A stretch of DNA of 64,000 bases, taken from the NCBI GenBank assembly GCA_943736015.1, contig OX031059.1, positions 50,541,159 through 50,605,158 on the forward strand. Reading direction: 5' to 3'. The translations under genes and the position numbers were made by a program. The notes under the pieces were generated by a model. It was given only the letters and a program-made list of their open reading frames with translations. It made no database searches and had not been told where the DNA came from. Every line of letters begins with the position of its first letter. Position 1 is the first letter of the stretch. Positions 33,132 to 44,406 of the stretch are shown piece after piece. The DNA comes from Tridacna crocea (Eukaryota > Mollusca > Bivalvia > Cardiida > Cardiidae).

Positions 33132-33347
33132 CTCATTACTAAACAAGAAAATTTTAGACTTGTCCAAATCGAAAACATTTGAAGATGACAAAATAAAAGT
33201 GACTGAAAATTGAAATTTGTTTTGAGAGGGGTAGAAAACATGGGAAACAAAGAAAATGCTGCTTAACAGCATTTTCTCCTTTTCCATCAATGTTTTCAAA
33301 GGCTTTTCATGGTCGTCAAAAGTAGGGATTGTGTGGTAATGGGTTAT
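33128..33347 (-). mobile_element. TTAA element
   Basis: TTAACTCATTACTAAAC left; GGTAATGGGTTAT right; core GCTGCTTAACAGC. Confidence 0.88.
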
Positions 33348-33865
33348 ACAGTCTACAACTACACTGTTGGAAGAATATCTCTGTCTCTTTCTGATGGGGG
33401 GTGGGGGAAGAAAGAAGAACAAGAGTATTGAAGTTTGCATTTATAATTTTTTTCAATTAATCGAAAATAATGAGATTTTTTGTGATATATCACAAGATAG
33501 ATATAAAAATTACATATACACAGTCCTTCCTCAACTATGTTACATTACCAACAGCTATATATACATAAACATGAAATTCATGTACAAATGGTATGAAATA
33601 CAACATTTCATATACACCATGGTTGCCAGTCTGGTAGTCAGTTACCACATATTTTTTTTGAAAAGTATTTCGGTCAAAAATATACAGCCTGATGAGCCTG
33701 TGCACAATTCTAAGCATCCTAAGCTTACCGGTATATTCTCAGGGTCAGTAAAAGGACAAAGGACTGAAGAAGATAACCATCCACCAAATGACAAACTCCT
33801 AGACTTATCAATACTTGCTAAACATTTATAGCTGACAAAATGATTCCAACAGTGGATTTGTCTGT

Positions 33866-34087
33866 GTAACTATTTACCAAACTGGTTTTCACGACCCACA
33901 GGAAGAAGCCTTCTGAAAACATTGTGGGAAAAGGAGAAAATGCTGGTAACCAGCATTTTCTCCTTTTCCCACAATGTTTTCTACTCTTCTAAAGTCAAGT
34001 TCCAATTTTTGAGATACATTTAATTTGTCGTCTGCAAATACTTTCAATTTAGACAAGTCTAAAGCTTAGTTGTGTGGTAAAGAGTTT
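33866..34087 (+). mobile_element. TTAA element
   Basis: Left end decayed (GTAACTATTTACC); right GGTAAAGAGTTTA. Confidence 0.87.
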
Positions 34088-34091
34088 AGAG

Positions 34092-34212
34092 TAGTAAACA
34101 TGGCAGGAAAAGGAGAAAATGCTGGTTAACACTATTTTCACCTTTTCTTACAATGTTTCCAAAAGCCTACTTGGACAAGGTTATTAAAGCTCATGACATT
34201 TTGGTAAAGGAT
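34092..34212 (-). mobile_element. TTAA element fragment
   Basis: Stem AGGAAAAGGAGAAAATGC and GGTAAAGGATG right end. Confidence 0.7.
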
Positions 34213-34448
34213 GTCTGACGGTTTTTCACCAAAATGAGCTTGACATCATTCAAATTATGGTCAGTCTTCAGACTGCAATGCCATTCATTTTGTTGATTGA
34301 CAGCTGCTTGCAAAAACCTTTTTCATCAGTCAGCGGTCTACATTTAAAAAAACACAGCGGCAATAAAGACATTTTCTAAATACAATTTTTCCTGTCAGCC
34401 ATGTAAAATAATGTCTCGTCTTTTACCCCACATCAAACAATCCTGTCT

Positions 34449-34678
34449 TTGAACCCTTTACCACACAATCCCTGGATTTTATGACCCTGAGATAGAAGCC
34501 TTTTGAAAACGTTTAGGGAAAAGGAGAAAATGCTGGTAAGCAGCGTTTTCTCTTTTTCCCAAAATGTTTTCTACCCTGCTGGAAACAAATTTCAGTTTCT
34601 GGGTTAAATTTATTTTGTTGTCTGCAAGTGCATTCAATTTGAACCAGTCAAAAATTTTGTTGTTTGGTAAAGAGTTAA
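34449..34678 (+). mobile_element. TTAA element
   Basis: TTGAACCCTTTACCACAC left; GGTAAAGAGTTAA right; core GCTGGTAAGCAGC. Confidence 0.9.
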
Positions 34679-34689
34679 CAAATCCTAAA

Positions 34690-34860
34690 AAAATGACTGT
34701 AGTAAAGAGAAGAAAATGCTGGTTACAGGCTTTTTTTTCATATCCCACATTATTTGCAAAACAGAAAAGACAATACCCTTGACTTGTACAATTAATATAC
34801 CATCTGTGATCACTTTCAATTTGAACATGTCTAGAATTTAGTCTATGATTTTGCGTGATA
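34690..34860 (+). mobile_element. TTAA element, degraded
   Basis: Core ATGCTGGTTACAGGC and arm 2 TTTCAATTTGAACATGTC remain. Confidence 0.6.
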
Positions 34861-35099
34861 TATTATTAGACAGTTGGTGAAATATAATAAGACAAGGACA
34901 CATTGAAGATGTCTGTGCAAGTTGGTTTCAGTGAAAAGTGAACTAAGAGGTAAAATAATAATAAATTCAGTATAACTGACAATAATAAAGGCAAAGTGTA
35001 TGTAAAACATTGTATATCATAAACTATATACATTTGTTGTTCAATCAATAACTAACAAAGTCATGATTACTTTTTACAAACCAAGTAACAATATTTAAT

Positions 35100-35316
35100 C
35101 CAAACTCTTTACCATGCAGCAAAATTTTAGCCTTGTCCAAATTGAAGGCATTTACAGACAACATTTTTAATGTTACTCAAAGCAAGACAGAGTAGAAAAC
35201 AGTGTGGGAAAAGGAGAAAATGCTGGTTACCAGCATTTTCTCCTTTTCCCAAAATGTTTTCGAAAGGTTTCTTTCCCTGGGGCGTTAAAAGTTGTCAGTG
35301 TGGGGTAAAGGGTTAA
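35100..35316 (-). mobile_element. TTAA element
   Basis: Left TTAA lost (CCAAACTCTTTACC); right GGTAAAGGGTTAA. Confidence 0.9.
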
Positions 35317-35597
35317 CTGCTTTTTATGGAATACCAGAGAACTTGATTTCATCTTCAGGAATTCAAGGAAAGAAGAGAGAGTTTGCAGAATCCCTAAAAC
35401 ATTACATACGCAATTTCAAATGTTGGAATCGGTTTAGATTGGTTTATGTAGAACACATGCAATTCAATCTCTTGTAGATGAACTTTGCATCATGCTAACC
35501 ATATTGATAACATTATGACAGAAGAACTCATGATGACAATTTCTCCTTTTGGTACAAAATTATTTGATCAAATGCAAATCCCAGTTTACCTGTTACA

Positions 35598-35717
35598 AAA
35601 TATTGTCTCTGAAAGCTTTTAAAAACTTAGCAGGAAAAGGTGAAAATGCTGGTAGCTATGATTTCTCCTTTTCCCGAACATTTTTCTGTCCTTTCATTGA
35701 CAAATTCTATCATTTAA
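35598..35717 (+). mobile_element. TTAA element fragment
   Basis: Core GGTAGCTATGATT; ends at the TTAA of the next element. Confidence 0.65.
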
Positions 35718-35936
35718 CTCATTACCAAACAACAATATCTTGTTGAAAATGAAAGCATTTGCAGACGACAAAATAAAAGTGACTAAAAATTTAAAAATTG
35801 TTTTGTGAAGGGTAGAAAACATTGTGGGAAAAGGAGAAAATGCTGGTTACCAGCATTTTCTCCTTTTCCCACAATGTTTTCTAAAGGTTTCTTTCTAATG
35901 GGCGTCAAAAGTAGGGATTGAGTGGAAATGGGTTAA
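35714..35936 (-). mobile_element. TTAA element, full length
   Basis: TTAACTCATTACC to AAATGGGTTAA. Confidence 0.92.
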
Positions 35937-36068
35937 AACATATCAATGTCATCTTTAAAATACTGTTAAAGAGGAAAAGTCTGACAAATTGTGTTTTGGC
36001 CGAGAGTTGACTCATATGGAGAATGTTCTCAAAATTGTTGGCTGCAGATTTGTTCAAGGGGCAATAAA

Positions 36069-36299
36069 CTAAATATTTACCAAACAACAAAATATTAGAT
36101 TTTTCCAAATCGAAAGCATTTGCAGATAACAAATAAAATGTACTCCTAATGTTAGAAAATTGTCTTTAAAAGGGGAAAAACAATGTAGGAAAAGGAGATA
36201 AATGCTAATAAACCATATTTTTTTCTTTTCCCCCACAATGTTATCAAAAGCCTTCTCCCTCAGGACTCTTAAAGATGAACTTGTTTGGTAAAGTGTTGA
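36069..36299 (-). mobile_element. TTAA element, diverged
   Basis: CTAAATATTTACC left; GGTAAAGTGTTGA right; core TGCTAATAAACCA. Confidence 0.8.
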
Positions 36300-36395
36300 T
36301 ATTTTTAAAAGTGTGCTTCCCAGCATTCCTTCAAAGCATTGTACTAGTGTGAAAGACTGAAACTTATGCAATAACAGAAACTCATAAACTCACAT

Positions 36396-36618
36396 TTAAC
36401 CCATTACGACAATATTTTAGACTGGTCCAAATTGAAAGCATTGGCAGACGACAAAATAAAAGTGACTGAAAATTTGAAATTTGTTTTGGGTAGGGTAGAA
36501 AACATTGTGGGAAAAGGAGAAAATACTGGTTACCAGCATTTCTCCTTTTTCCACAATGTTTTCTAAAGGCTTCTTTCTCAGTGGCTTCAATAGTAGGGAT
36601 TGTGTGGTAACGGGTTAA
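36396..36618 (-). mobile_element. TTAA element, full length
   Basis: TTAACCCATTACGAC to GGTAACGGGTTAA. Confidence 0.92.
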
Positions 36619-36833
36619 GTACAAAACTTATTGGATTACCTTACATTACTTGGAAAAAGACAAGGCATAGAATTAGATATTAGAACAGTTGAAGGCCTTG
36701 CTCCTGTATTCACTAACTACTCTAAATCCAAGTCCTATTTCCAGTTCTAAAACATCTCAGGGGAAAAACTGTTTGAGCCAATCAGATGGATGGTCTTGAA
36801 ATACAAACAAAAACAGTTTTAGAATTAGTTTTT

Positions 36834-37062
36834 ATAACTCTTTCCCAAACAAGCCCTGGTTTTCATGTATCTGCAGTTCAAGTATTTAGAAAACACTATG
36901 GGAAAAGGAGAAATTGCTCATAACAAGCAATTTCTCCTTTTTCCACAGTTTTTTCTAGCCTACTGGAAAAGTTTCTGCCATTCTCATCAAACTCAAAATT
37001 GTCATCTGCAAACACATTGAGTTTGGAACAGTCTAAAATTTGTCATTTGGGTAAAGGATAAA
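36834..37062 (+). mobile_element. TTAA element with B-like loop
   Basis: A-type stem with loop ATTGCTCATAACAAGCAAT. Confidence 0.85.
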
Positions 37063-38046
37063 CAACTGTATAACAAGTTTGATAGTTTTGTTTCATCTGA
37101 CACTGAAGTAAGTTATACAAAATTCAATGGTTTATGGCTTCATTTTCACTTTGTTGCACTGATTTCAAGACAAATTGCAATTCCAAAAACACGAGTAAGA
37201 TTTTGAAGCATTTTGGGGGAAAACAGGAATTGGAAAAAGATGCAGGATTTTTTTTCTTATTATAAGCAATTGTGCCTTTCCTGTTCTTTTCTCCATATAG
37301 ATTAAAAGGTGAAAGAGATATATAAAGTAATAAAGAAATAAAGTGCAGAGTATTATTTAAAATATGAATTGATCTGCAAAGTTTAGAAAATACTAATTTT
37401 GATTGATATGAAAAACATTTGGGAGAGGTGGGAATGAGAGGAGCAATCATTGCTTGCAACAAGCAAGTGCTGCTTTCTCCATCACGTCTGATGATGAATA
37501 TTTAAAAAGAGTAGATTATTTTTAAAACTCAACTGACAGTATATTTCCTAAACATATTTATCTCAAGCTACACAACAATGTAATGAGCTAATATACGAGT
37601 TTAAATATTGAGAAACTAACAAAATATATAAATCTAAACCCATTTCCATATACATTAATTAACTTCTGCCAAGAAATTTAAGTTTTTCAGGTTCATGCCA
37701 AAAAATATACCTGATGTGTCCAAGGTGTAATAACAACAATGAAATCATCAAAAAATGATGGAATACTGCACAATCTAAACAAAGGTCCATCAGTGACAGT
37801 GGTCACATAAAACTGTTACAACTCCGCCTCCATTAATGGTTTCAACAATTTGTACAGCCGCCCAAGGTTGCACCTTTACAGTTTCAAGTCTAAGTTACTT
37901 TTTTAGAATGGTGTACAGATATTATCCTGGATTTACAGCTTCTATTATTGTTACATGTCTTACCATGAATGCTGTTTTGTTGAAATAGGTCTTTGTCAAA
38001 GACTTCATGTTGGCCCATTTATTTTGTCCCTTACAGGTATATCATT
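37063..38046. other. Apparently unique intergenic stretch
   Basis: No recognisable repeat or coding signal; the 112-codon minus-strand ORF at 37124-37462 lacks motifs and is AT-driven. Confidence 0.5.
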
Positions 38047-38275
38047 TTAACCCATTACCACACAATCCCTACTTTTGATGCCCCTGAGAAAGAAGCCTTT
38101 AGAAAACATTGTGGGAAAAGGAGAAAATGCTGGTGACCAGCATTTTCTCCTTTTCCCACAATGTTTTCTACCCTTCACAAAACAAATTTTGAATTTTCAG
38201 TCACTTTTATCTTGTTGTCTGCAAATGCTTTCAATTTGGACCAGTCTAAAACTTTGTCGTTTGGTAATGGGTTAA
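38047..38275 (+). mobile_element. TTAA element, full length
   Basis: Loop GCTGGTGACCAGC; right TTAA shared with the next. Confidence 0.94.
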
Positions 38276-38503
38276 TTCTTTATCACACAATCCCCAGTTT
38301 TAACTAGCTTGGGGAAGAAGTGTTTTGAAAACATCGTAGGAAAAAGAGAAAATGCTGGTAACCACAATTTTTTTTTTCTTTTTCCACAATGTTTCCTACC
38401 CTGCTACATACAAAAATCATCATTTTAGCTACTATGAATTTGTTGTTTGCTAATGCTCTGAATTAGGTCCAGTCCAGAATTTTGCCATTTGGTACAGAGT
38501 TAA
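38272..38503 (+). mobile_element. TTAA element
   Basis: TTAATTCTTTATCACAC to GGTACAGAGTTAA; right stem decayed to a T-run. Confidence 0.88.
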
Positions 38504-38871
38504 TAAAATATCTCTGCACATTTTTATTCAATCTCGAACTATGTACAGCGTTTCCAACAGTACCATAATTTTCGCCAAACCTATACTGTATCCGTCACCC
38601 AATTAGAAAAGCTCAAGCACTATTTCCATCAACTTTTATAACCAGCTATCTTATTGGTTGAAAAGGATAGTATCAGCCAATTAGATGGTTTGAGACTGAA
38701 TTGGAGCAATAAAGAAGTTATATTTTTTTCAATGAACAACAGTGTCTTTCAATGCAAACATGACCTGATAGCTAACTGAAATAAAAAAACAAACAGTGTT
38801 TAAATGAGAAAAAAAAAAAAATCATTTGCAGAAGTCATTTGTTGAGCATCATTTGTCATCTGCAGATGCTT

Positions 38872-39092
38872 TTAACTCTTTACCGAAGGACAAATTTTAG
38901 ACTAGCCCAAACTGAAAGCACTTGCAGACTGTAAAATAAACGTAACTCAAAATTGAAATTCTTTTCCAGCAGGGTAGAAAACACTGGGAAAATGAGAAAA
39001 TGCTGATTACCAGCATATTCTCCTTTCCCCACAATAATTTCAAGTCTTCTATTGGAGTCATCAAAACCAGGAATTGTTTGGTAAAGGGTTAA
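38872..39092 (-). mobile_element. TTAA element, full length
   Basis: TTAACTCTTTACCG to GGTAAAGGGTTAA; core GCTGATTACCAGC. Confidence 0.9.
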
Positions 39093-39555
39093 TTTGGCTG
39101 AGCTTGAAATTTTGTCATTTGTTAAAAAGATCACTAATTTAGTGTCTAATAAATTATGATTTTTCAAAAAACAAAAATCCCATGAACCGAGAATTCAATT
39201 TTTTTATCTTGGAGGCTTAGCGAACAACAGTGATGGAGTAGATCAAAAGATCAGTCTGCATATTCTGTGCTGTCTTATCATAATCTATGTCTTTCTGCTG
39301 AGAGGGATTTACTGATGTACACATTGGAAATGGGTTTATTCTGAACACAATTCTAATCCAACACAAAGTGGAGGTTATTTAAATATAAAAATATATTCTT
39401 ACTTTTTTTGTCTAGTCCATAGGAACTACATCCTTACCTTTGAATGCCTAACTTTAGACACTTTGAATGAAATATCTGCATGAGACAATATATTATAATT
39501 ATGTGAAGCAATGTTGTAAAAACGTACCATAGGTACATCTTTTAATAAGGATTTT

Positions 39556-39653
39556 TTAACAGTGTCTATACCAGTATTGCATAGATATCTGCATTGCTGT
39601 TTTCTTTTTCCATTTTGTACCATAATAAATATTAAATGCAATTACTAGATTAA
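39556..39653. repeat. Direct repeat flanking a TTAA element, left copy
   Basis: GCATTGCTGTTTTCTTTTTC and AATATTAAATGCAATTACTA match 39886-39975. The element at 39650 inserted at the TTAA closing this copy. Confidence 0.85.
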
Positions 39654-39878
39654 CTCATTACCAAATGACAAAATTCTAGGTTTGTCCCAATCAAAAGCAT
39701 TTGCAGATGACAAAATTAAAGTGACTGAAAATTTGAAATTTGTTTTTTGAAGAGTAGAAAACATTGTGGGAAAAGGAGAAAATGCTGGTAACCAGCATTT
39801 TCTCCTTTTTCCACAATGTTTTCTAAGGGCTTCTTTCTTGGGGTCGTTAAAAGTAGGGATTGTGTGGTAATGGGTAAA
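39650..39878 (-). mobile_element. TTAA element between direct repeats
   Basis: TTAACTCATTACC left; right GGTAATGGGTAAA; perfect loop GCTGGTAACCAGC. Confidence 0.93.
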
Positions 39879-39885
39879 AGAGTGG

Positions 39886-39975
39886 CTGTACCAGAGTTGC
39901 ATAATTGTCAGCATTGCTGTTTTCTTTTTCAAATTTTTTACCATAGTAAATATTAAATGCAATTACTAGATTAAA
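39886..39975. repeat. Direct repeat flanking a TTAA element, right copy (empty site)
   Basis: Second copy of the 39556 repeat; its ACTAGATTAAAGAC is the uninterrupted counterpart of the filled site at 39650. Confidence 0.85.
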
Positions 39976-40031
39976 GACAAAAATGAATTTTCTGATCTAT
40001 CAATGAACAGTGAACACATATTTGCCATAAC

Positions 40032-40213
40032 TTAACTCTTTATAAGGCAACAAAATTATAGACTTGTAACCTGATGAAAGTATTTACATAAAACAAGGCA
40101 AGTTTGTCTTACAGAGGATAGAAAGCATTGTGGAATAGGTAGAAAGCAAAGTTTAAAGGTATTTTCTCTTTTTAAGAGAAATTTATTTAAGTCTTACCTG
40201 TTGGTAAAAAGTT
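40032..40213 (-). mobile_element. TTAA element, degraded
   Basis: TTAACTCTTTATAAG left; core lost; right GGTAAAAAGTTA. Confidence 0.7.
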
Positions 40214-40217
40214 ATTT

Positions 40218-40320
40218 TTTTAACTGACAAAATTTTGGAGTTATCCAAATCCAAAGCACTTGTAGACAATGATTTGTTTGGTCCAACCCCCAACCATGGA
40301 AAATATCTTTGAAAGGCCAG
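40218..40320 (-). mobile_element. TTAA element fragment
   Basis: Arm 2 only (AATTTTGGAGTTATCCAAAT). Confidence 0.55.
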
Positions 40321-40324
40321 TTAA

Positions 40325-40549
40325 TTAACCCTTTACCGCACAAACCTGACTTTCAACGACCCTGAAAAAGAAGCCTTTTGAAAACACTGTGGGAAAAAGA
40401 GAAAATGCTGGTAACCAGCATTTTCTCCTTTCCCACTGATTTCTACCCTTCTCAAACCAAATTTTAATTTTTTGTCACCTTTATTTTGTCGTCTGAAAAT
40501 GCTTTCAATTTGGAGCAGTCTGAAAATTTCTCATGTGGTAAAGAGTTAA
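40325..40549 (+). mobile_element. TTAA element, full length
   Basis: TTAACCCTTTACCGCAC to GGTAAAGAGTTAA. Confidence 0.92.
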
Positions 40550-40629
40550 CATTTAGGGAAAAGCAGAAAAAGTTAGTAAGTGAATGGGGTTAAGCCACAA
40601 GTTCTTCCAACTTACATTCGGCCCTTCCC

Positions 40630-40729
40630 CTATAATGTTGGTAACCATCCTCTTCACTAGTACAGCAATGTTTTCAAAATCTTTCCACCTCAGGGTGATT
40701 AAAACAGTGGAATATGTGGTTGAGGGTTA
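40630..40729 (-). mobile_element. TTAA element fragment
   Basis: Right stem and arm 1 to GGTTGAGGGTTAA. Confidence 0.6.
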
Positions 40730-41059
40730 AAACAAAACAGGCACAAATGTCTTAGCTGGGTTTGATTTATTTTTATCACCTGACACAGTAGTTAGAAAAG
40801 TGGGCATTGTTGCTTACTGAACTTTGAACATAAAGACATAAACATGTCCCTGGCTAGTTTAGATTCAAGCTGTGTCTCCGTTGGAGGAAAGTCCTCATAA
40901 AAAATAATTAACAGATCAACTTATGAGAAACTGCTTTACTTACCACACTGTTTTAAGAGTTGTCTTAAGCAGATACAACAGAAAGCAGTTTAACTCCTGA
41001 CCAGTGAAAACTTAAAAGGACTCATCTATACAGACTGAATTGGAGTTGACAAATACACT

Positions 41060-41165
41060 CTGTGAATATTGTGGCACATGTGAAGAAAGGAGAAAATGCT
41101 GGTTACCACCATTTTCTCCTATTTTCCACAATGTTTTAAAAAGCCTTCTTCACCAGAGCCAAACA
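41060..41165. mobile_element. TTAA element fragment
   Basis: Core GCTGGTTACCACCATT with CACAATGTTTT; ends missing. Confidence 0.6.
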
Positions 41166-41666
41166 ATGGTTAAGTTTCATAAATGGTCAATTGCTTGAGG
41201 AGTCAAAAAGTATCATACCAATGGGGAGAGAATATAATTATTTCTAAAATGATGTGAAACACGAAACACTAAACAGAAGTTAATTTGGTCCTACACCTAC
41301 AAAGCACAATATGGTTTTAATTGGAATGTTAGTGGTTTGTATATTATATATCTGACTTTTGAGGGGCAAGGAGGATGCCGATTATATGAAAACTATTTCT
41401 TATCCAACTCATACCTTATATACAGACTGCAACTGATGCTAACAATCAAGATTGGCCTGTTGATTCTGTATCATTCATACAATACCAATCACAATGGAAC
41501 TAAATTTGATTGGGTTTCTGACCTCTTTACCGGACGAAGAAATTCTAATTTTGTCAACCTTGAAAGCATTTTGGAGATGATGAATTACCGGTAATATACA
41601 GCTATCTATACGACTAGCTGAGATGGGGTTTTTCAAACCATGAGACTCCAAGTCTTCACCACCAGG

Positions 41667-41912
41667 CTCCCTATTCACCAATCAATCGAAAGAATATTCT
41701 TAGTCATATTTGTCAGATTCTCTTTCTAACTTTGAACATAAGAAAACACCTGATTAGCTAAACCATTTATAAATGTGAAAGTAACACAACTCTTGATTGG
41801 CTAAACCATTTTGGTTTAGCCAATCAGGTGTTGTGTTACTTTCAAATATAGAAAATTATAAAGAACAAGACAAAGAACATTTTCAGGAATGGTTGGTGAA
41901 TATACAGACCCA
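41667..41912. mobile_element. TATTCACC-family MITE with partial internal duplication
   Basis: Outer arms TATTCACCAATCAATC and AATGGTTGGTGAATATAC. The left arm contains a repeated GATTGGCTAAACCATTT-like segment, making it about 50 bp longer than the other copies. Confidence 0.8.
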
Positions 41913-42149
41913 GGTTCCTTTTAATTAATACCCTACCACTTGTGGATAAATTATGGCATACATCTTCCACCTGAAAACTTTTGATTGTTACAACAGGACA
42001 AACTGTTCCATGTATACACATATGTTTATGTATGTAACCTTAGTTATGTTGATCTTCCAGGTTTACAATGATGTTTTCAAAAACATGTCTTCAGTATATT
42101 TCTGTCATACAGGCTATGAGTACATAGCTATCATTTGATATCCTCATTC

Positions 42150-42334
42150 TATGACTATTAAAACATTTGGGAAAAGGAGGAAATACTGGTAACCTGCATT
42201 TTCTCTTTTTCCGACAATGAATATATTCTATCCTTTCTTTAGGAAGACTAACTGCATTTGAAAACAGTCATGGGAAAAGGACATAATGCACATTATCAGC
42301 ACTTTCTCTTTTTCTCACAATATTTTCTACTCTT
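42150..42334. mobile_element. Two decayed TTAA element cores
   Basis: Cores ATACTGGTAACCTGC (42185) and GCACATTATCAGC (42288), both without ends. Confidence 0.6.
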
Positions 42335-42562
42335 TTAACTCTTTAGCAAACAACAAAATTTCAGACTGGTCAAGTTGAAAGCACTTGCAGACAACAAAAT
42401 AAATGTTACTCAAGAATTGAAATTTGTTTCCAGCAGGTTTGAAAACATTGTGGAAAAAGGAGAAAATGCTGGTTACCAGCATTTTCCCCTTTCCCCACAA
42501 TGTTTTCAAAAGGCTTCTATCTCAGGGTCATAAAAACCAGAGATTGTTTGAGAAAGGGTTAA
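42335..42562 (-). mobile_element. TTAA element, full length
   Basis: TTAACTCTTTAGC to GAAAGGGTTAA. Confidence 0.92.
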
Positions 42563-42740
42563 ACATTGAATTTAAAAAAGGTCTTGGTTTAAAAATCAGG
42601 ATTCTGATCTGTATCTAGTGGTGTTTGCAAATAATCAGGTTTACAGTACCTCTATTTGCTATAATGACTGACAGAGCATTTATAAGCATTTGTATGTAAA
42701 GATCAACTTCAAGTGTTTCATAGGACAATATAGATGGAGA

Positions 42741-42770
42741 TCAGACAGCACAAAACATGCTGTCTGATCA
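42741..42770. repeat. Stem-loop, TCAGACTGCAC family
   Basis: TCAGACAGCA inverted as TGCTGTCTGA around CAAAACA; the AGAC-AGC change is matched in both arms. Confidence 0.7.
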
Positions 42771-42850
42771 TCAATCAACACTGTCTGATATGTTACAATT
42801 CTAGGCCCAATACTCACTCTGTTGACTATCTTACCAAACAATTCATAGTT

Positions 42851-43076
42851 TTAACTCTTTACCAAACAACAAAATTTTAGACTGGTCCAAATTGAAAGCA
42901 CTTGCAGACAACAAAATAAACGTAATTCAAACATTGAACTTTGTTTCCAGCAGGGAGGAAAACGTGGGAAAAGAAGAAAATGCTGGTTACCATGATTTTC
43001 CCCTTTTCCCACAATGTTTTTAAAAGGCTCCTATCTCAGGGTCGTAAAAACCAGAGATTGTTTGGTAAAGGGTTAA
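42851..43076 (-). mobile_element. TTAA element, full length
   Basis: TTAACTCTTTACCAAAC to GGTAAAGGGTTAA; right stem CATGATTTTCC. Confidence 0.92.
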
Positions 43077-43080
43077 CCAG

Positions 43081-43231
43081 ACTGCCAAAAAAGAGCTTTT
43101 GAAAAAATTTTCTGAGCATAGAAGAAAATGCCTGAAAACCAGCATTTTGTCCTTACATTTCAATGTTACCCGGTCAAAGAAATACTCAAATATATCAGTC
43201 ACATTTAGCCCTTTACTGCACAATGCCTACC
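43081..43231 (+). mobile_element. TTAA element, degraded
   Basis: Core AATGCCTGAAAACCAGCATT; followed by a lone CCCTTTACTGCAC end. Confidence 0.55.
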
Positions 43232-43442
43232 TTAACCCTTTACCAAACAATCCCTGTTTTTTATGACCCTAAGACAGAAGCCTTTTGAAAACAGTGTGGT
43301 AAAAGGAGAAAATAGTGGTAACAAACAATGTTTTCTACTCTTTTAAAGTCAAGTTTCAATTTTTGAGTCACATTTATTTCCTTGTCTGCAAATGCTTTCC
43401 ATTTGGAAAAGCCTAAAAGTTTGTCGTTTGGTAGAAAGTTAT
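43232..43442 (+). mobile_element. TTAA element, right stem deleted
   Basis: AATAGTGGTAACA joins CAATGTTTTCTACTC; supplies minus-strand AATAAA at 43373. Confidence 0.85.
43373..43378 (-). promoter_or_regulatory. MITE-borne AATAAA after the ROCK stop
   Basis: On the minus strand this is the first AATAAA downstream of the ROCK stop at 44407, about 1 kb away, and it lies in arm 2 of the TTAA element at 43232-43442. I found no AATAAA or ATTAAA on the minus strand in between. Confidence 0.3.
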
Positions 43443-43519
43443 CCTTTTTTTCCAGACAACAAAAGTTTAGGCAGGTCAATGTTGTCTACATTTTGTACAA
43501 ATTAGCTCAATCAATAGGG

Positions 43520-43650
43520 TGTGTGTCTGACCAGGTAGAAAACATTGTGGGAAGAGGAGAAGTTACTGGTTTTCCCCACCATGTTTTCAAAACCCCTTTT
43601 CTTTGTGGTCGCAAAACCTCTGGGCTGTTTGGTACAGGACTGATACAAAT
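43520..43650 (-). mobile_element. TTAA element, shortened
   Basis: GTGGGAAGAGGAGAAGTTAC joined to CCCCACCATGTTTTC; right GGTACAGGACTGA. Confidence 0.7.
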
Positions 43651-43747
43651 TTGACTCTCTTGTAAATCTTGATAAGGCATAACCAGAATATCCTGATGGA
43701 GGAAAAAACTAGAGCTGACAATGACAGTGAATTAAAACCCCCACCAG

Positions 43748-43965
43748 CGCTTTGACAAACTTTTGGACTAGACCAAATTGAAAGCATTTGCAGACGACAA
43801 TTCAATTCCTGTTGAAAAGATGATTTCTGTCTATGGCAGGGTAGAAAACATTGTGGGAAAAGGAGAAAATGCTGGTTACCAGCATTTTCTTCTTTTCCCA
43901 CAATGTTTTCAAAAGGCTACTATTCTAGACCCGTAAAAACCAGGGATTGTTTGGGAAAAGGTTAA
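43748..43965 (-). mobile_element. TTAA element, left end lost
   Basis: Perfect loop GCTGGTTACCAGC; right GGGAAAAGGTTAA. Confidence 0.88.
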
Positions 43966-44097
43966 TATTTTTTTGTACACAGACTGATACAAAGACAGGC
44001 TGATTCCAGTATACCCCCAAAAACATTTGTTTTGCAGGGATATAAAAATACTCACAATGTAAATGAAGATCAGACTTAAAATCTTCAGTAGTCTAGA

Positions 44098-44286
44098 CCT
44101 GTATTCACCAACCATTCTTGAGAGCATTCTTAATCTCCAACATTTTCTATATTTGTAAGTAACATAACTTCTGATTGGCTAAACCGAATGGTTTAGCCAA
44201 TCAGAAGTTGTGTTACTTTCAAATATAGAAAATTATGGAGAATAGGACAAAGACTGTTCTAAAGAATGGTTGGTGAATACGAGCCC
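44098..44286. mobile_element. TATTCACC-family MITE in probable ROCK 3' UTR
   Basis: Near-perfect palindrome centred on GGCTAAACCGAATGGTTTAGCC, starting about 120 nt after the ROCK stop (minus strand). If transcribed it would fold into a stem of about 90 bp. Confidence 0.88.
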
Positions 44287-44406
44287 AGGTCTTCATTTGT
44301 CAAAAGAAAAACATCTACTATAACAAAAGCACCCATAAACTTAATAAGTGTAGATAAGCAATGATAATATTCTGTGGTCTGCGTGCTAAGGATGTACGGA
44401 TATATC

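Larger units (their letters stand above)
25899..44406. other. Convergent intergenic region, repeat-filled
   Basis: Between the ends of the two genes I find no exon series with splice sites and a recognisable protein. It contains about 45 TTAA elements or fragments, hairpin-ended elements, a 155-bp tandem array, two copies of a repeat with GAGAACTCGTACC inverted motifs, and palindromic families CAGAGCTC and TATTCACC. The segments 29130-30790 and 37063-38046 appear to be unique, non-coding sequence. ROCK 3' UTR must occupy some of the right end. Confidence 0.6.

Noticed and set aside
36698-36840. Possible TATTCACC-family element (GTATTCACTAACTACTC)
   Set aside because: Only the first 12 or so bases match and no inverted right end is present.
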